From: Micromonosporaceae bacterium
GTDB lineage: Bacteria > Actinomycetota > Actinomycetes > Mycobacteriales > Micromonosporaceae
Reading direction: 5' to 3'
DNA: 64,000 bases
Assembly: GCA_009377645.1 (NCBI GenBank)
Contig: WHTQ01000002.1
Span: 1-64,000, forward strand
Shown: in pieces, positions 15,485 through 25,224 of the stretch
Position numbering within the stretch: the stretch's first letter is position 1
How the letters are laid out: each line of letters opens with the position of its first letter
The notes under the pieces: model-generated
Told to the model about the DNA's origin: nothing
What the model saw: only the letters and a program-made list of their open reading frames with translations
The model's database searches: none
Made by a program: the position numbers and the translations under genes

Positions 15485-15978
15485 CCGGCGGGTTGCGGTC
15501 GGGGCAGGTGGCCGCGGCGGCGGGAGTGAACCCACAGACCCTGCGCTACTACGAACGCCGTGGACTGGTCGACGAGCCGGACCGGACGGTGGGTGGGCAC
15601 CGGGTGTACCCGCCGGAGACGGTCACCGTGCTGCGGGTGATCAAGGCCGCGCAGCGGCTCGGGTTCACCCTGTCCGAGGTCGCCGAGCTGCTCACCGCCG
15701 GTGCCCACCAGCACGACCCCCAGCACGGCGCCCACCGGCACGGCTCCCGGCGCGAGTCCGGGCTGCAGAGCCGCACGCAGGCGAAGCTGGCCGAGGTGGA
15801 GCAGAAGATCGCGGACCTGTCGGTCATCCGGGACACCCTGCGCCGGGCGGTCGCCGCCGGCTGCGACGACCCGATCATCTGCGCCAACGACCCACGCTGC
15901 CCGCTTCCGTTCGCCGAGCTCGCGCAGAGCGACCAGCCGGCCGCGGCCGGGACCAGCTCGGGACGGTCGCCCACGTGA
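15481..15978 (+). CDS. MerR-family metal-responsive regulator
   Basis: 165 residues. N-terminal MerR helix-turn-helix and wing ([39 protein letters not shown]), dimerisation helix ([20 protein letters not shown]), and a C-terminal [19 protein letters not shown] with three cysteines, typical of metal-binding MerR proteins. A His-rich insert ([15 protein letters not shown]) between the HTH and the helix is unusual and may add metal affinity. It activates or represses by twisting a stretched promoter spacer; the target is probably this operon. Confidence 0.85.
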   Translation: MTGGLRSGQVAAAAGVNPQTLRYYERRGLVDEPDRTVGGHRVYPPETVTVLRVIKAAQRLGFTLSEVAELLTAGAHQHDPQHGAHRHGSRRESGLQSRTQAKLAEVEQKIADLSVIRDTLRRAVAAGCDDPIICANDPRCPLPFAELAQSDQPAAAGTSSGRSPT

Positions 15979-16147
15979 CCATCGCCCGTTCGGTCGCCCT
16001 GTTCGTGATCGCCGCGATCGCGGAGGTCGGCGGTGCCTGGCTGGTCTGGCAGGGCGTACGCGGTTCCGCCCCGACCGGTGGGACCTGATCGGCGCGGTGC
16101 TCTGCCTGCTCGGCGTCGCGGTGATCATGTACGCACCGCGGCCGTGA
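15975..16147 (+). pseudogene. YnfA/UPF0060 small membrane protein with internal deletion
   Basis: The GTG overlaps the MerR stop (GTGA). The first 28 residues ([25 protein letters not shown]) are the N-terminus of a YnfA/UPF0060 protein. In a different frame the family's C-terminus follows directly ([28 protein letters not shown]). Intact members are about 105-110 residues with four helices. Here about 50 central residues, including two helices, are missing and the frame is broken at about 16060. It was evidently the third gene of the operon and is now non-functional. Confidence 0.75.
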
Positions 16148-16186
16148 CGGCGGTGGCCGGCCGGGTCCCGGCCGGCCACCGCCGTC
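16146..16186. terminator. 20-bp perfect palindromic terminator
   Basis: GACGGCGGTGGCCGGCCGGG at 16146-16165 is repeated inverted at 16167-16186 around a single T. No T-run. It lies between the convergent MerR operon and the polysaccharide operon, so it probably stops transcription from both sides. Confidence 0.8.
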
Positions 16187-16202
16187 GTCCAGATCGGACC
16201 GC

Positions 16203-19200
16203 TCAGCCGCTGACCGGATCGGACGGTGGCGAGTCGCCGACCGGGTTGGTGGCCACGATGACGTAGTCCGCGCCCACCGGGCCCGGCGACGGGTCGGTCC
16301 AGTCGGTGCTGGTCACGCCCGTGGCCACGACCGATCCGTCTCGCGACACCGTGTACGAGGCCGCGAGCCGGCTGCCCGACCACCGCAGCGTCAGCTGGTC
16401 GCCGTCCCGCTCGGCAGCCACCGAGGTGACCGCCTCCGGAGCGGCCGGGGCGGCCGCGCCGTCGCCGCACTCCGGGGTGTCTGGCAGCGTCCAGACCGGC
16501 GAGAACCGCACCTCGTCCGGGATGCTGGCCGACGGGTAGACCACGAACCGGTCGACCAGCGCACCGTCCTCACGGGACTTGACCAGCAGCGTGTGGAAGC
16601 CGGGCTCGAGGTCGAACCCGATCGCGGACTGCCGGTAGAACCAGTCCCCGACGCTGAGGTTGACGGTCGCCGGGGTGCTGTCGTCCATCGAGACGAAGAC
16701 GCTGTCGTTCGAGCCGGACTCGCCGAACCCGAGCACCACCACGAAGTACCGGCCGGCTTCGGCGACCTCGAGGTCGTAGCGCCCCCACAGGTCCGGGTTG
16801 TTCTTGAACTCGGACCCGCGCGGGACCGTGGCCACCCGGCCACCGAACCGGTCCAGCCGGTCGACCAGCTGGTACTCGCCGCTGCGCCCGCTGTACCGCT
16901 CGGCCTCCACGACCGCGCCGTCCGGGCCGACGGGGTGCACCAGCGAGCAGCCCGGCACCGCGGTGACCGCCCGGGACGGTTCGCTGTCCCCGGCGTCGTT
17001 GGCCGCCACCACCCGGTAGGTGTACCCGGTGCCGTCGACGACTCCAGTGTCGGTCCAGGTCAGGTCGGTGACGCCGTCGGCCACCACCGCCAGCGACTCA
17101 TCGGTCAACCCGCCCCGCAGGATCCGGTACGAGTCGGCCCGCGCCGCCTCGGTCCAGGCCAGCGTTACCGACCCGGCATCCCGCTCGGCGGACAGCCCTT
17201 GTGGAGTGTCCGGCGGAGTGTTCAACGGGGTCGCCAGCACCTCGGCCGACAGGTCACCGGTCCCGACCTGGTTGGTGGCCCGCACCGCGTACCGGTACGC
17301 CAGTCCGTTGGTCACCGAGGTGTCCGCCCAGCCGGTTTCGGTCACTCCGGTCGCCACCGGCTGGAGGTTGTCGTCGCCGACCGCCCGCAGCACCTCGTAC
17401 GTCGCCGCGTCGCGCACCGGCAGCCAGGACAGCTCGACCAGCCGGTTCGAGGCCCCGGCGATCAGACCCTCCGGCGCGGCCGGTAGCTGGGCACCGGCGG
17501 TCGCCCGCACCGCCTCGGACGGCGAGCTTCTCCCCACCTCGTTGACCGCCACCACGCGGTACGGGTAGGTCCGGCCGTCGACCACGTCACCATCCTCGTA
17601 GGAGGGTACGCTCACCTGCGCGATCTGCTTGCCCCGCCGCAGGACGCGGTACCCGGTGGCGGTGTCGGTCGGCTCCCAGGACAGCGCGACGGCGCCGGCG
17701 TAACCGGTCGCGGTCAGCCCGGTGGGCCGGGCCGGGGCCGCGGCCGGCGCGCCGTACGAGAGCACCAGCTCGCCGCCGGCTGCCAGCGTCACCACCACCA
17801 TGCCGTCCCGCAGCTGCGCCGGCACCGGCGCACCGTCCAGTGTCACCTCGAGCAGCGGTCGGCCGGGCGAGGCCGCCAGCGTAAGCTCGACCTCGCCTTC
17901 GAGCGCCGCGACCTCGACCACCTGCCGCGCCGGGTCCGCCACCTCGGCGGCCAGCGTCACTGGTGCCGACGCCGACCCGAGCTGGGTTCCCTGCCAGGCG
18001 GCGGAGACGCCGTCGTGGACCGCCCAGCCGGCCAGCCCGCCACCGGTGGTGCGCACCCAGCCGAGCCCGGCCTCGACGGCCAGGCCACCCGCCGCGGCGC
18101 TCTCACCCGACCGCGGCGCCACCACTGTGTCGACGTAGCCGTCGTGGGAGACCCGGGCGGCCAGCACGCCGGCGTCGCCGAGGTCCTCCAGCCGCGGTCC
18201 GGTGCCGTCGACGGCCGAGGGCACCAGCACCGACAGCTGCTGCGCCGAGGTGCCGTGCTGGGTCACCCGCAACCCGGTCGTCTGCTCGACGTCGGTGGAC
18301 GGGTCCGGGTAGCCCTCGAACCCGGTGTCCTCGCCGGTCCCGTACGGGTTGAACTGGTCGGTCACCAGGCTGGTCCCGGCCGAGGCCGGCAGGGTGAGCG
18401 CGTGCAGCTGCGCGGCCCCGCCCCAGGGTCCGGGCGAGGTGGTCCAGCTGCGCCGGTTGGCCACACCGGACAGTTCGCCGCGCACGTGCCAGTAGCCGTC
18501 CCAGGTCTTCGCCGTTTCGGCGGCCATCCGGTCCAGCACGACGAAGTAGTCGGAGCCGGGGAAGGCGACCGCGCGGGTGTGCGAGGCTGCCTGGTCGTTC
18601 CAGTAGGCAGCCGACTTCTCGGCGAATCCGAACCCGCCGGACAGGAACCCCCGGGTCGGCTGCGGGTCACCCACGGCGGCGCCGTCGGCGGTCACCACGT
18701 TGTGGTGCTCCGGACCCTTCCACTCGTCCCGGCCGCCGAACCGCAGCGGCCCGTACCCGTTGTCCCGGGCCAGGATCGCGTCCTCGCCGTCGACGAGCAG
18801 CTGCAGGCCGTCCGCGTGGTCGTGGTTGTTGCTCATCGCCACGCCGGTGAAGTAGCCCCAGCGGGTTCCCGGCTCGCCCATCCGCCAGTCGCTGCGGAAG
18901 ATGGTGTCGCCGCCCCGCGGCCCGGCGTTCAGGTCGATAGTTCCCCGGTGGTCGTCCGGGGCCACCTCGGCGATCGTGGAGTCGTAGAGCGCGATCTCCT
19001 CCGGCCAGCCGTAGAACTGGTCCCGGGCCCCGGTCCAGTCGTCCGGGTAGCGGGCGGCATTCAGGTCACTGGCGAAGAACTGCCACTGGAACAGCTCGCC
19101 GAGGGTGCCGGTGTCGCTGAGCCCGGTCGGGGTCTCGGCGTACGCCGAGGCGACGGTGTTCAGCCAGGTCACCTTGTACCAGGCGTCGTCCAGCGGCGGC

Positions 19201-20138
19201 GTCAGGCCGCGCGGGTTGACGGTTTGCAGCTGCCACTCGAACGCCGGCTGCAGCGCCGGGAACAGGTCGACACCGGAGACGTTGCGATACTGCCACAGGA
19301 ACGGCGTGCTGTTGATGATCGTGAAGATCCAGTAGTAGCCGGCGCCGTCCCGGTGGATGCCGTCCTTAGTGAACATGTAGCGGAACACCCGGTTCAGGTT
19401 GGCCAGGCCACGGTCGAGGTACGCCGGCGCGTTCGGGTCGGCCGAGAACGCCAGCGCCCACGAGCCGAGCGCGGCGCCGGCCTTCGAGCGGTGGTTGTGG
19501 CTACGCACGCCGGGGTTGTTGGCGAGATAGTCGTCGAGCCAGTCCGCGCCGCGCTTGACCGCCGCCCGGATCGCCGCGTCCTGCTCGGCCGACAGGTCGG
19601 CGGCGACCCAGTCGTACGCGAGCGCGTAATTCGTCATCTGCAGCGCGACGTACTGGTCGGTCGGGACGATCGTGTCGTACGCCGCCGCCAGGTTCGCCAC
19701 CGCGGCATCCAGGTAGCGCTCCTCCCTGGTGATCAGCCAGGCGAACGCGGTCGCCTTGGCGGCCTTGGTCTTCACGTCGTCGGACGGATCCACGGTGCCG
19801 GCGGCCACCGCCGCGTCGGCGTCGGCGATCAGCCGGCTCCACGCCATTGCGTAGTGGCCATGCGGGTCGGGAGCGGCGCCGCCGATCCGGGCCCGGAGAG
19901 TGTCCACACCGGCGGCGTCGGTGTAGAGGCTAGGGTGGACCTCCGCGTCCGGGAGCACTCCCTCGGTCGGGATGGTGATGCCTTCCCACGACTCCTCGTC
20001 CGGGTCACTGCCGACCGACTCCCCGGGCACCAGCGGCGGGCTCTCCGCCTGTGCCGGCACCGGCGCCGCCAGCAGGGTGGCCAGCAGGACCAGCACCCCG
20101 GCGGCCCCGACGGCTGATTTCGTCCAATGTAGCTTCAC
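16203..20138 (-). CDS. Secreted heparinase II/III-type lyase with FN3 and carbohydrate-binding modules
   Basis: 1311 residues, GTG start. Sec signal peptide (AAGVLVLLATLLAAPVPAQA). Residues about 45-620 form an alginate-lyase-like helical toroid plus heparinase II/III beta-sandwich: SHNHRSKAGAALGSWAL with a possible catalytic Asn-His, and MSNNHDHADGLQLLVDGEDA. Three fibronectin-III repeats follow (about 815-1080: LTATGYAGAVALSWEPTDT, LVELSWLPVRDAATYEVLR, SVTLAWTEAARADSYRILR). Next is a CBM-like domain beginning VVEAERYSG, then a last FN3 to the end. It probably cleaves a uronic-acid polysaccharide outside the cell. Last gene of the nine-gene operon, 15 bases after the DUF624 gene. Confidence 0.8.
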   Translation of the reverse strand: MKLHWTKSAVGAAGVLVLLATLLAAPVPAQAESPPLVPGESVGSDPDEESWEGITIPTEGVLPDAEVHPSLYTDAAGVDTLRARIGGAAPDPHGHYAMAWSRLIADADAAVAAGTVDPSDDVKTKAAKATAFAWLITREERYLDAAVANLAAAYDTIVPTDQYVALQMTNYALAYDWVAADLSAEQDAAIRAAVKRGADWLDDYLANNPGVRSHNHRSKAGAALGSWALAFSADPNAPAYLDRGLANLNRVFRYMFTKDGIHRDGAGYYWIFTIINSTPFLWQYRNVSGVDLFPALQPAFEWQLQTVNPRGLTPPLDDAWYKVTWLNTVASAYAETPTGLSDTGTLGELFQWQFFASDLNAARYPDDWTGARDQFYGWPEEIALYDSTIAEVAPDDHRGTIDLNAGPRGGDTIFRSDWRMGEPGTRWGYFTGVAMSNNHDHADGLQLLVDGEDAILARDNGYGPLRFGGRDEWKGPEHHNVVTADGAAVGDPQPTRGFLSGGFGFAEKSAAYWNDQAASHTRAVAFPGSDYFVVLDRMAAETAKTWDGYWHVRGELSGVANRRSWTTSPGPWGGAAQLHALTLPASAGTSLVTDQFNPYGTGEDTGFEGYPDPSTDVEQTTGLRVTQHGTSAQQLSVLVPSAVDGTGPRLEDLGDAGVLAARVSHDGYVDTVVAPRSGESAAAGGLAVEAGLGWVRTTGGGLAGWAVHDGVSAAWQGTQLGSASAPVTLAAEVADPARQVVEVAALEGEVELTLAASPGRPLLEVTLDGAPVPAQLRDGMVVVTLAAGGELVLSYGAPAAAPARPTGLTATGYAGAVALSWEPTDTATGYRVLRRGKQIAQVSVPSYEDGDVVDGRTYPYRVVAVNEVGRSSPSEAVRATAGAQLPAAPEGLIAGASNRLVELSWLPVRDAATYEVLRAVGDDNLQPVATGVTETGWADTSVTNGLAYRYAVRATNQVGTGDLSAEVLATPLNTPPDTPQGLSAERDAGSVTLAWTEAARADSYRILRGGLTDESLAVVADGVTDLTWTDTGVVDGTGYTYRVVAANDAGDSEPSRAVTAVPGCSLVHPVGPDGAVVEAERYSGRSGEYQLVDRLDRFGGRVATVPRGSEFKNNPDLWGRYDLEVAEAGRYFVVVLGFGESGSNDSVFVSMDDSTPATVNLSVGDWFYRQSAIGFDLEPGFHTLLVKSREDGALVDRFVVYPSASIPDEVRFSPVWTLPDTPECGDGAAAPAAPEAVTSVAAERDGDQLTLRWSGSRLAASYTVSRDGSVVATGVTSTDWTDPSPGPVGADYVIVATNPVGDSPPSDPVSG

Positions 20139-20153
20139 GACTGCACACTCCGT

Positions 20154-20768
20154 TCAAAGTCGAGCACGGCCGGCGGTCACGAGACCCAGCCAGACCGGCA
20201 GAGAGATACCGAAGAACGGCACGATGGTGGGCAGCACCGCACAGGTCAGCCCGAACCCGGCCACGACCACCAGCAGCACCAGCGAACCCAGTGGCCGGGC
20301 CACCGCCAGCCCGGCCGCGGCGCGCAGCCACTCGCCCATCGACGCGTCCCGGTCGAACGCGGCGGCCGCCGGCAGCATCAGCACCACCAGTGCCACCGCC
20401 GCCGCGACCGGGATCGTCGCCATCCCGAACAGGAACGCCACCGGCGTGTCCTGGCTGCCGAGGAACAGCAGATTGGTGGCGAGCACCACGACCACCAGCG
20501 TCGCCAGCACGCTGGCCGGCAGGCTCCGGCGCCAGGTCGCGGCGAACTCGCGGAAGGTGCCGGTGAACGCCCGGTGGTCGTCCCCGGCGAGCCAGCCGTG
20601 CAGCGCCCGGCCGGCGGCCACCCACGCCACTAGCCAGGTCACCACCGGCAGCGCCAGCAGGAAGCCGGCCACGCCGGCCAGCGCCAAGTTCGCCGGGTAC
20701 GCGAGCACCGCCAGCGTCCGCTCCTCCCAACGCCGCCGCGGCCGGCTCGGTGTCGCGCTCATCGTCAC
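20154..20768 (-). CDS. DUF624/YesL-like membrane protein
   Basis: 204 residues with about five transmembrane helices (LALAGVAGFLLALPVVTWLV, VLATLVVVVLATNLLFL, IPVAAAVALVVLMLPAAAAF, LGSLVLLVVVAGFGLTCAVL). It resembles YesL-type proteins (DUF624) that sit in pectin and other polysaccharide operons next to ABC importers. Molecular function unknown. GTG start overlaps the upstream lyase stop (GTGA). Confidence 0.65.
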   Translation of the reverse strand: MTMSATPSRPRRRWEERTLAVLAYPANLALAGVAGFLLALPVVTWLVAWVAAGRALHGWLAGDDHRAFTGTFREFAATWRRSLPASVLATLVVVVLATNLLFLGSQDTPVAFLFGMATIPVAAAVALVVLMLPAAAAFDRDASMGEWLRAAAGLAVARPLGSLVLLVVVAGFGLTCAVLPTIVPFFGISLPVWLGLVTAGRARL

Positions 20769-22747
20769 CCGACCCCCGGCTGGGACCGGGCGGCGAAGCC
20801 CTCACCGGTGATGTCCGCGCCGGCGCCGAGCGCGGCGGTCGGGTCCCCACCGGCCAGGTCCAGCGCGACGGTCTCGCGTACCCCGGCTCGGTCCACATCG
20901 ACCACCACCGCCGGGCCGGCTGCCCGCACCGTCACCGTCGACGGCGCCCGGTCGTGCCAGGCCAGCGGCTCGCACACGGTGACGATCCGGACCGTCCGGA
21001 CCGGCCCGGTGGTCCGCCGGAGGGTGTGCTGGACCTTCTCGATGACCAGGCTGGGCGTACTCGAGGTCGGGTTCGCCGCCACCGGAGTGGCCACCACCTC
21101 GTCGGCCGTGCCGGCCGGCTCGAGCGGCGTGACCCGCAGCCGCCCGGACCCGGCCGCCGCCTCCCACCGGCCGTCGGCTTGCGGCTCGGCCGGGTGGTCG
21201 GTCTGCAGCAGCCAGGTCCACCGGCGCGGCAGCCCGGCGGCTAGGTCGTCGACCAGCACCAGGGTCCCCCGCGGCGACATCACCAGGTGCCGGTCGAGCC
21301 GCTGCACGCCGAGCGCCGGGTCGTACATCGCCGCCGCCTCGCTGACCCCGTGCACCCATCCCTGGCCGAGGGTGGAGGTCCGGATCCGGGCCACGTGCTC
21401 CCGGCTCAGGCCTTTGTAGACGTGGTAGCGGTCCTCGCCCGCGAACCCCTGACCGTCCACCAGCACGCTGTTGTGGTGGGCCGTCCGCTTCCGGTTGGAG
21501 TAGCCCTCATCGACGGCGAGGTAGGTTCCGTGCCCGAGCAGCACGAAGCTGCCGGCGTCGGGGTGGTGGTGTCCGGCGTTGAGCGTCGTCCAGCCCCGCT
21601 CGTAGGCGATCCGGTGCGCGGCCTGCCAGGCCTTGTGGCCGCCGCCCGGCGCGGCCTTGAACGACACCAGGCAGGCGCCGGCCGACCACGAGGTGCGCCC
21701 GGTGACCAGCCCGAGGTCCGGGAACACCCGGGCCAGCGGGAGCGACTCCGGGCCGTGCGCCGGCACCGATGGGTCGTACCAGAGCAGCTCCTGGTACGCC
21801 TCCGGGCGTACGCCCGGCTTCACCCCGCTCTCGTACGCCTCCCGCCAGAAGAACTCGTCGGCGACCTTGCCGGCCAGCCACTGCGCCTGCGGGATCCGGT
21901 ACTCGGCGGCTAGCTTGTAGTACAGCGCCACGCTGTGGCCGCTGCGCCGGTCGTGGCAGTCGCCGTGGTCGACGATCCGCTGCAGGTCCGGAGCGGCCTG
22001 GTACAGCCGGTACCAGAAGGTCTTCCGCAGGTACGGGCTGTCGGGGAACCAGTCGATCCCCTCGGCCGCCCGCAGCACGTCGAGGTAGGTCACGATCCAC
22101 GGCACGCCGTAGCGCCAGTAGACGACACCCTCGCAGTTGGACCCATCCTCGGGCAGCATCGCCAGGACGGTGGCGAAGTTCTCCTTCGCGCGCTCGCTCC
22201 ACGCCCGGGCGCTCGGGTGCTCGCCGGCCAGCACGTACCCGGCCGTCGCCAGGCCCGCGTAGCAGATCCAGTTGTGGTTCTGCCAGTAGGACGAGGACCA
22301 CCACCGGCCCTCGGAGGCCACCGCGAACTCGTAGAGCCGGGTGCCCTGCCGGATCAGCTTGTCGCGCAGCGCGCTGCGCTCGCCGTCCGGCAGCGCGTCC
22401 CCCGCCCACGCGTACGCCAGCGACAGCCCGTGGCACAGCCAGCCGGCGTCCAGGTCGTGGTCGGGCAGGTTGGCCTTGCCCCAGTGTGGGAACGACACCG
22501 GCGGCGCCAGCCAGCGGCGCAGCTGTTCGGCGTACTGCCGCTGGCCGGTCAGCCGGTACGCCAGCGCCAGGTTCGCCGCGGCCGGTCCGAAGTAGGTGAT
22601 GCTCGCCGTCGGGTGCTCGGCCGGCAGCGCCACCGCCCGGTAACGCTCGCATTCGTCGAGCAGCCGTCGGAACTGGCCGGCGCGCACGTCGCGGACCTCC
22701 CGGGCCAGCTGCTCCAGCCGGCCGGTCAGCAACAACCGATCGGTCAT
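20765..22747 (-). CDS. Cytoplasmic heparinase II/III (oligo-uronate lyase) family protein
   Basis: 660 residues, ATG overlapping the previous stop (ATGA), no signal peptide. N-terminal alpha-toroid (SYWQNHNWICYAG, RYGVPWIVTYLDVLRAAEG) and C-terminal beta-sandwich with NAGHHHPDAGSFVLLGHGTY, LAVDEGYSNRKRTAHHNSVL and VDGQG, the signature of the Heparinase_II_III C-domain. The family includes PL15 and PL17 oligoalginate lyases and PL12/PL21 heparinases. Lacking export, it should break imported oligosaccharides into unsaturated monosaccharides for the SDR enzyme. Substrate inferred from the whole locus. Confidence 0.8.
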   Translation of the reverse strand: MTDRLLLTGRLEQLAREVRDVRAGQFRRLLDECERYRAVALPAEHPTASITYFGPAAANLALAYRLTGQRQYAEQLRRWLAPPVSFPHWGKANLPDHDLDAGWLCHGLSLAYAWAGDALPDGERSALRDKLIRQGTRLYEFAVASEGRWWSSSYWQNHNWICYAGLATAGYVLAGEHPSARAWSERAKENFATVLAMLPEDGSNCEGVVYWRYGVPWIVTYLDVLRAAEGIDWFPDSPYLRKTFWYRLYQAAPDLQRIVDHGDCHDRRSGHSVALYYKLAAEYRIPQAQWLAGKVADEFFWREAYESGVKPGVRPEAYQELLWYDPSVPAHGPESLPLARVFPDLGLVTGRTSWSAGACLVSFKAAPGGGHKAWQAAHRIAYERGWTTLNAGHHHPDAGSFVLLGHGTYLAVDEGYSNRKRTAHHNSVLVDGQGFAGEDRYHVYKGLSREHVARIRTSTLGQGWVHGVSEAAAMYDPALGVQRLDRHLVMSPRGTLVLVDDLAAGLPRRWTWLLQTDHPAEPQADGRWEAAAGSGRLRVTPLEPAGTADEVVATPVAANPTSSTPSLVIEKVQHTLRRTTGPVRTVRIVTVCEPLAWHDRAPSTVTVRAAGPAVVVDVDRAGVRETVALDLAGGDPTAALGAGADITGEGFAARSQPGVG

Positions 22748-25224
22748 CGGTCGGTCCGCAGCCCCGGCCGCAGCGCCTCGGTGCCCCGCTCCTTGGAGTA
22801 CGAGTCGAGGTTGCCGTTCTGGCCGACCGGGTCCAGGATGATCAGGGTCACCACCCCGTCGGCCTGGGCGCGCACGTACTCGGTGACATCGACCTGGATC
22901 CGCTCTACCTGGTCCAGCGGGCCTGCCATGGTGAACGTGCCGATGCCGGCGGCGTCGGCCGGTTCGCGCGCCGGTGCGGTGTTCCAGGTCAGGTCGTCCT
23001 CGGTCCAGGTGTCGTCGTCGACCTCCAGCACCTGGTAGTCGTAGGACGCGCCGTCCGGGTTGCTGGCGGTGAGCTTGGCGCTGACCTCCAGGGTGGCGCT
23101 CTCGACCCCGGCCGGATCGTCGACCTCGAACCGGTAGTAGGCGATCCGCTGGATGCTGCCGCTGGCGTTGCGCTTCCACTTCAGCAGCGTGGCGTCCCCG
23201 AACGTCGCGTCCGGCGAGCCGTTGTCGATCATGCTGTCGTCGGTCGGGGCCAGCAGGTCGCCGGCCGGCGGGTCCCCACCGCCGCCGTCGCCGGGCGGCG
23301 GCGGTGCGACGTCGAGCCGGATGTCCTCGTCGTTGCTGCGGATCGTGTTGCCGGTCATGGTCACCGACTCGCCCGCCTCCAGCAGCACCCCGCCGGTGTT
23401 GTTGATGATCGTGTTACCGGTGATGGTGACCTCGGTGGGCACCCCGGAACCGACCCCGCCGGCACCACCGTCGCCCGGATCGACGCCGAGGTGGATCCCC
23501 CAGAACCCGTCGCCCCGGTTGGCCGACACCACGTTGTTCCGGACCACCGTGCCGGGTGCGTTGAGGACCTGGATCCCCCGGCCCCGGGCAGGCCCGGCCA
23601 GGCCGATGATGGTGTTCCGCTCGATCAGCGTGTCGGGCGTACCCATGTGGACCTTGATGCCCTCCCGGGCGGCGCGCACGATCTGGTTGCGGTGGATCCA
23701 GTTCCCGGGCCCGGAGGCGTCGTGGTTGGAGGGGGCCGACCCGCCGGTGTTCCCGAGCGCGATCGCCGCCGCCCGCATCCGGTCGAACTGGTTGCCCCGC
23801 ACCTCGTTTCGGTACTCGTCCTCGCCGTGCAGGTCGACCGCGTCGAGCGCGATCTCGCTGAACTGGTTGCCGGCCACCAGGTTGTTGTGGGTAACGAACT
23901 GCAGCACCACCCCGTGCCGCAGGTACGGGCCCTCGAACGTGCTGTCCCGGACCACGTTGTGCCGGGAGTCGTCCGGGAAACCCAGCCGGTCGACCTTGGC
24001 GATCCCCTGGATGCTGACGCCGTAGCCGCGGCCGCCCCCGCCCACGCTGGTGGCGTCCCGGAAAAGGCACTCCGAGACGACGACGTCCCGGCTGGACGCC
24101 ACCCGGATCCCCATCCGCTCGAACCGCTCCACCGTCACCCGCTCGATGTAGATCCGCTGCGAGGGTCGGGTCACCGCGTCGGAGAGGAAGATGCCGTACT
24201 GCGGCCCGCCGCCGGCGTCCGCGTTGGTGTCGTCGCTGAACGGTCCGTCGAAGGTGGACGTGACGGTCAGGTCGGAGATCACCAGGTCGGTGACGCCGAA
24301 CCCCCGCACCACCTTGCCGTTGCCGTCGGCCTCGGTGAACGAGGAGCGCACGATCGTGTCGTCCTGGCCGGCTCCGCGCAGGTTGACGCCGCTGCGCAGG
24401 GCGATCTGCGAGGAGGCGTCGGACGGCACGCCGCTGTGCAGGTTGTAGGTCCCGGCCGGCAGGAAGACCTCGTCACCCGGCTCGGCGGCGTCGATCGCGG
24501 CGTTGATCGCCGATGTGTCGTCGTGCGGGCTGTCAGCCGGGTCGGCGCCGAAGCCGGTGACGTCCAGCCGGTCCCCGGTGACCTGGTTGCGCGGCGGCAG
24601 CGGGTGCGGAGAGCCGTCCGGTTCGGTCAGGCCGGGCGCGGTGAACGGCTCGGCGTCCGGGTCGGGCTCGGGAATGTTGTCGGCGAACGAATGCACGACC
24701 GGCCCGTCCGGGTTGGGTGGGTAGAGCCGGACCTCGGTGAGGCTGTTCCAGCCGCTGTTGGTGTTGCCGAAGCCGAGGTAGCGCAGGTAGCGGCCGGCCA
24801 CGCCGATCGGGGCAGGTGCGGCGTCGAACTCGACCGGTTCCAGGTCCAGCGCGGTGCCGCTGCTGGCGCCGCCGGTCAGCACCGGCCGCCAGGTCTGGCC
24901 GTCGTCCGAGACCTGCAGGTCGAAGAAGGACTGGCGCACGCCTCCCTGGTGCCAGGCGATTCCGGCGTACCCGATCTGGGTCACCGCGCCCAGGTCGTAC
25001 CGGATCCACTGTGGGTTGTCTTGGTCTACGGTCTGTGCCGACCATCGGGTGGACAGCAGCCCGTCGAGCGTCCCTTCCGGAAGGTTCCCGTCGCTGCCGG
25101 AGGCGCGCACCTCCACCACCGGCAGCGGGTCGGGAGGATCGGGCGGGGTTTCCTGGGCGGCGGCCGCGCTGGCCATGCTCAGCACCAGCGCCGCCCCACC
25201 GGTCAGGGCAAGGGTTCGCTTCAT
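22744..25224 (-). CDS. Secreted right-handed beta-helix polysaccharide lyase/epimerase-like protein with F5/8-type and CBM96-like modules
   Basis: 826 residues from ATG 25224 (GGAG seven bases upstream), overlapping the previous stop. Signal peptide MKRTLALTGGAALVLSMASA. Residues about 35-165 form a discoidin/F5/8-type domain (LLSTRWSAQTVDQDNPQWIR, RYLRYLGFGNTNSGWNSLTE). About 225-625 form a parallel beta-helix (DEVFLPAGTYNLHSGV, RNTIIGLAGPARGRGIQVL, VTITGNTIINNTGG, SVTMTGNTIRSN). After a Pro/Gly linker comes a DNRLRE/CBM96-like C-domain (SMIDNGSPDATFGDATLL, KWKRN, YYRFEV, WTEDDLTWNTAP, VDVTEYVRAQADG). CBM96 binds alginate. It is likely the extracellular depolymerase or a C5-epimerase-like enzyme. 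Confidence 0.75.
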   Translation of the reverse strand: MKRTLALTGGAALVLSMASAAAAQETPPDPPDPLPVVEVRASGSDGNLPEGTLDGLLSTRWSAQTVDQDNPQWIRYDLGAVTQIGYAGIAWHQGGVRQSFFDLQVSDDGQTWRPVLTGGASSGTALDLEPVEFDAAPAPIGVAGRYLRYLGFGNTNSGWNSLTEVRLYPPNPDGPVVHSFADNIPEPDPDAEPFTAPGLTEPDGSPHPLPPRNQVTGDRLDVTGFGADPADSPHDDTSAINAAIDAAEPGDEVFLPAGTYNLHSGVPSDASSQIALRSGVNLRGAGQDDTIVRSSFTEADGNGKVVRGFGVTDLVISDLTVTSTFDGPFSDDTNADAGGGPQYGIFLSDAVTRPSQRIYIERVTVERFERMGIRVASSRDVVVSECLFRDATSVGGGGRGYGVSIQGIAKVDRLGFPDDSRHNVVRDSTFEGPYLRHGVVLQFVTHNNLVAGNQFSEIALDAVDLHGEDEYRNEVRGNQFDRMRAAAIALGNTGGSAPSNHDASGPGNWIHRNQIVRAAREGIKVHMGTPDTLIERNTIIGLAGPARGRGIQVLNAPGTVVRNNVVSANRGDGFWGIHLGVDPGDGGAGGVGSGVPTEVTITGNTIINNTGGVLLEAGESVTMTGNTIRSNDEDIRLDVAPPPPGDGGGGDPPAGDLLAPTDDSMIDNGSPDATFGDATLLKWKRNASGSIQRIAYYRFEVDDPAGVESATLEVSAKLTASNPDGASYDYQVLEVDDDTWTEDDLTWNTAPAREPADAAGIGTFTMAGPLDQVERIQVDVTEYVRAQADGVVTLIILDPVGQNGNLDSYSKERGTEALRPGLRTDR

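Noticed and set aside
18015-20117. 700-codon plus-strand frame opposite the secreted lyase
   Set aside because: No domain; signal peptide and FN3 repeats are on the minus strand.
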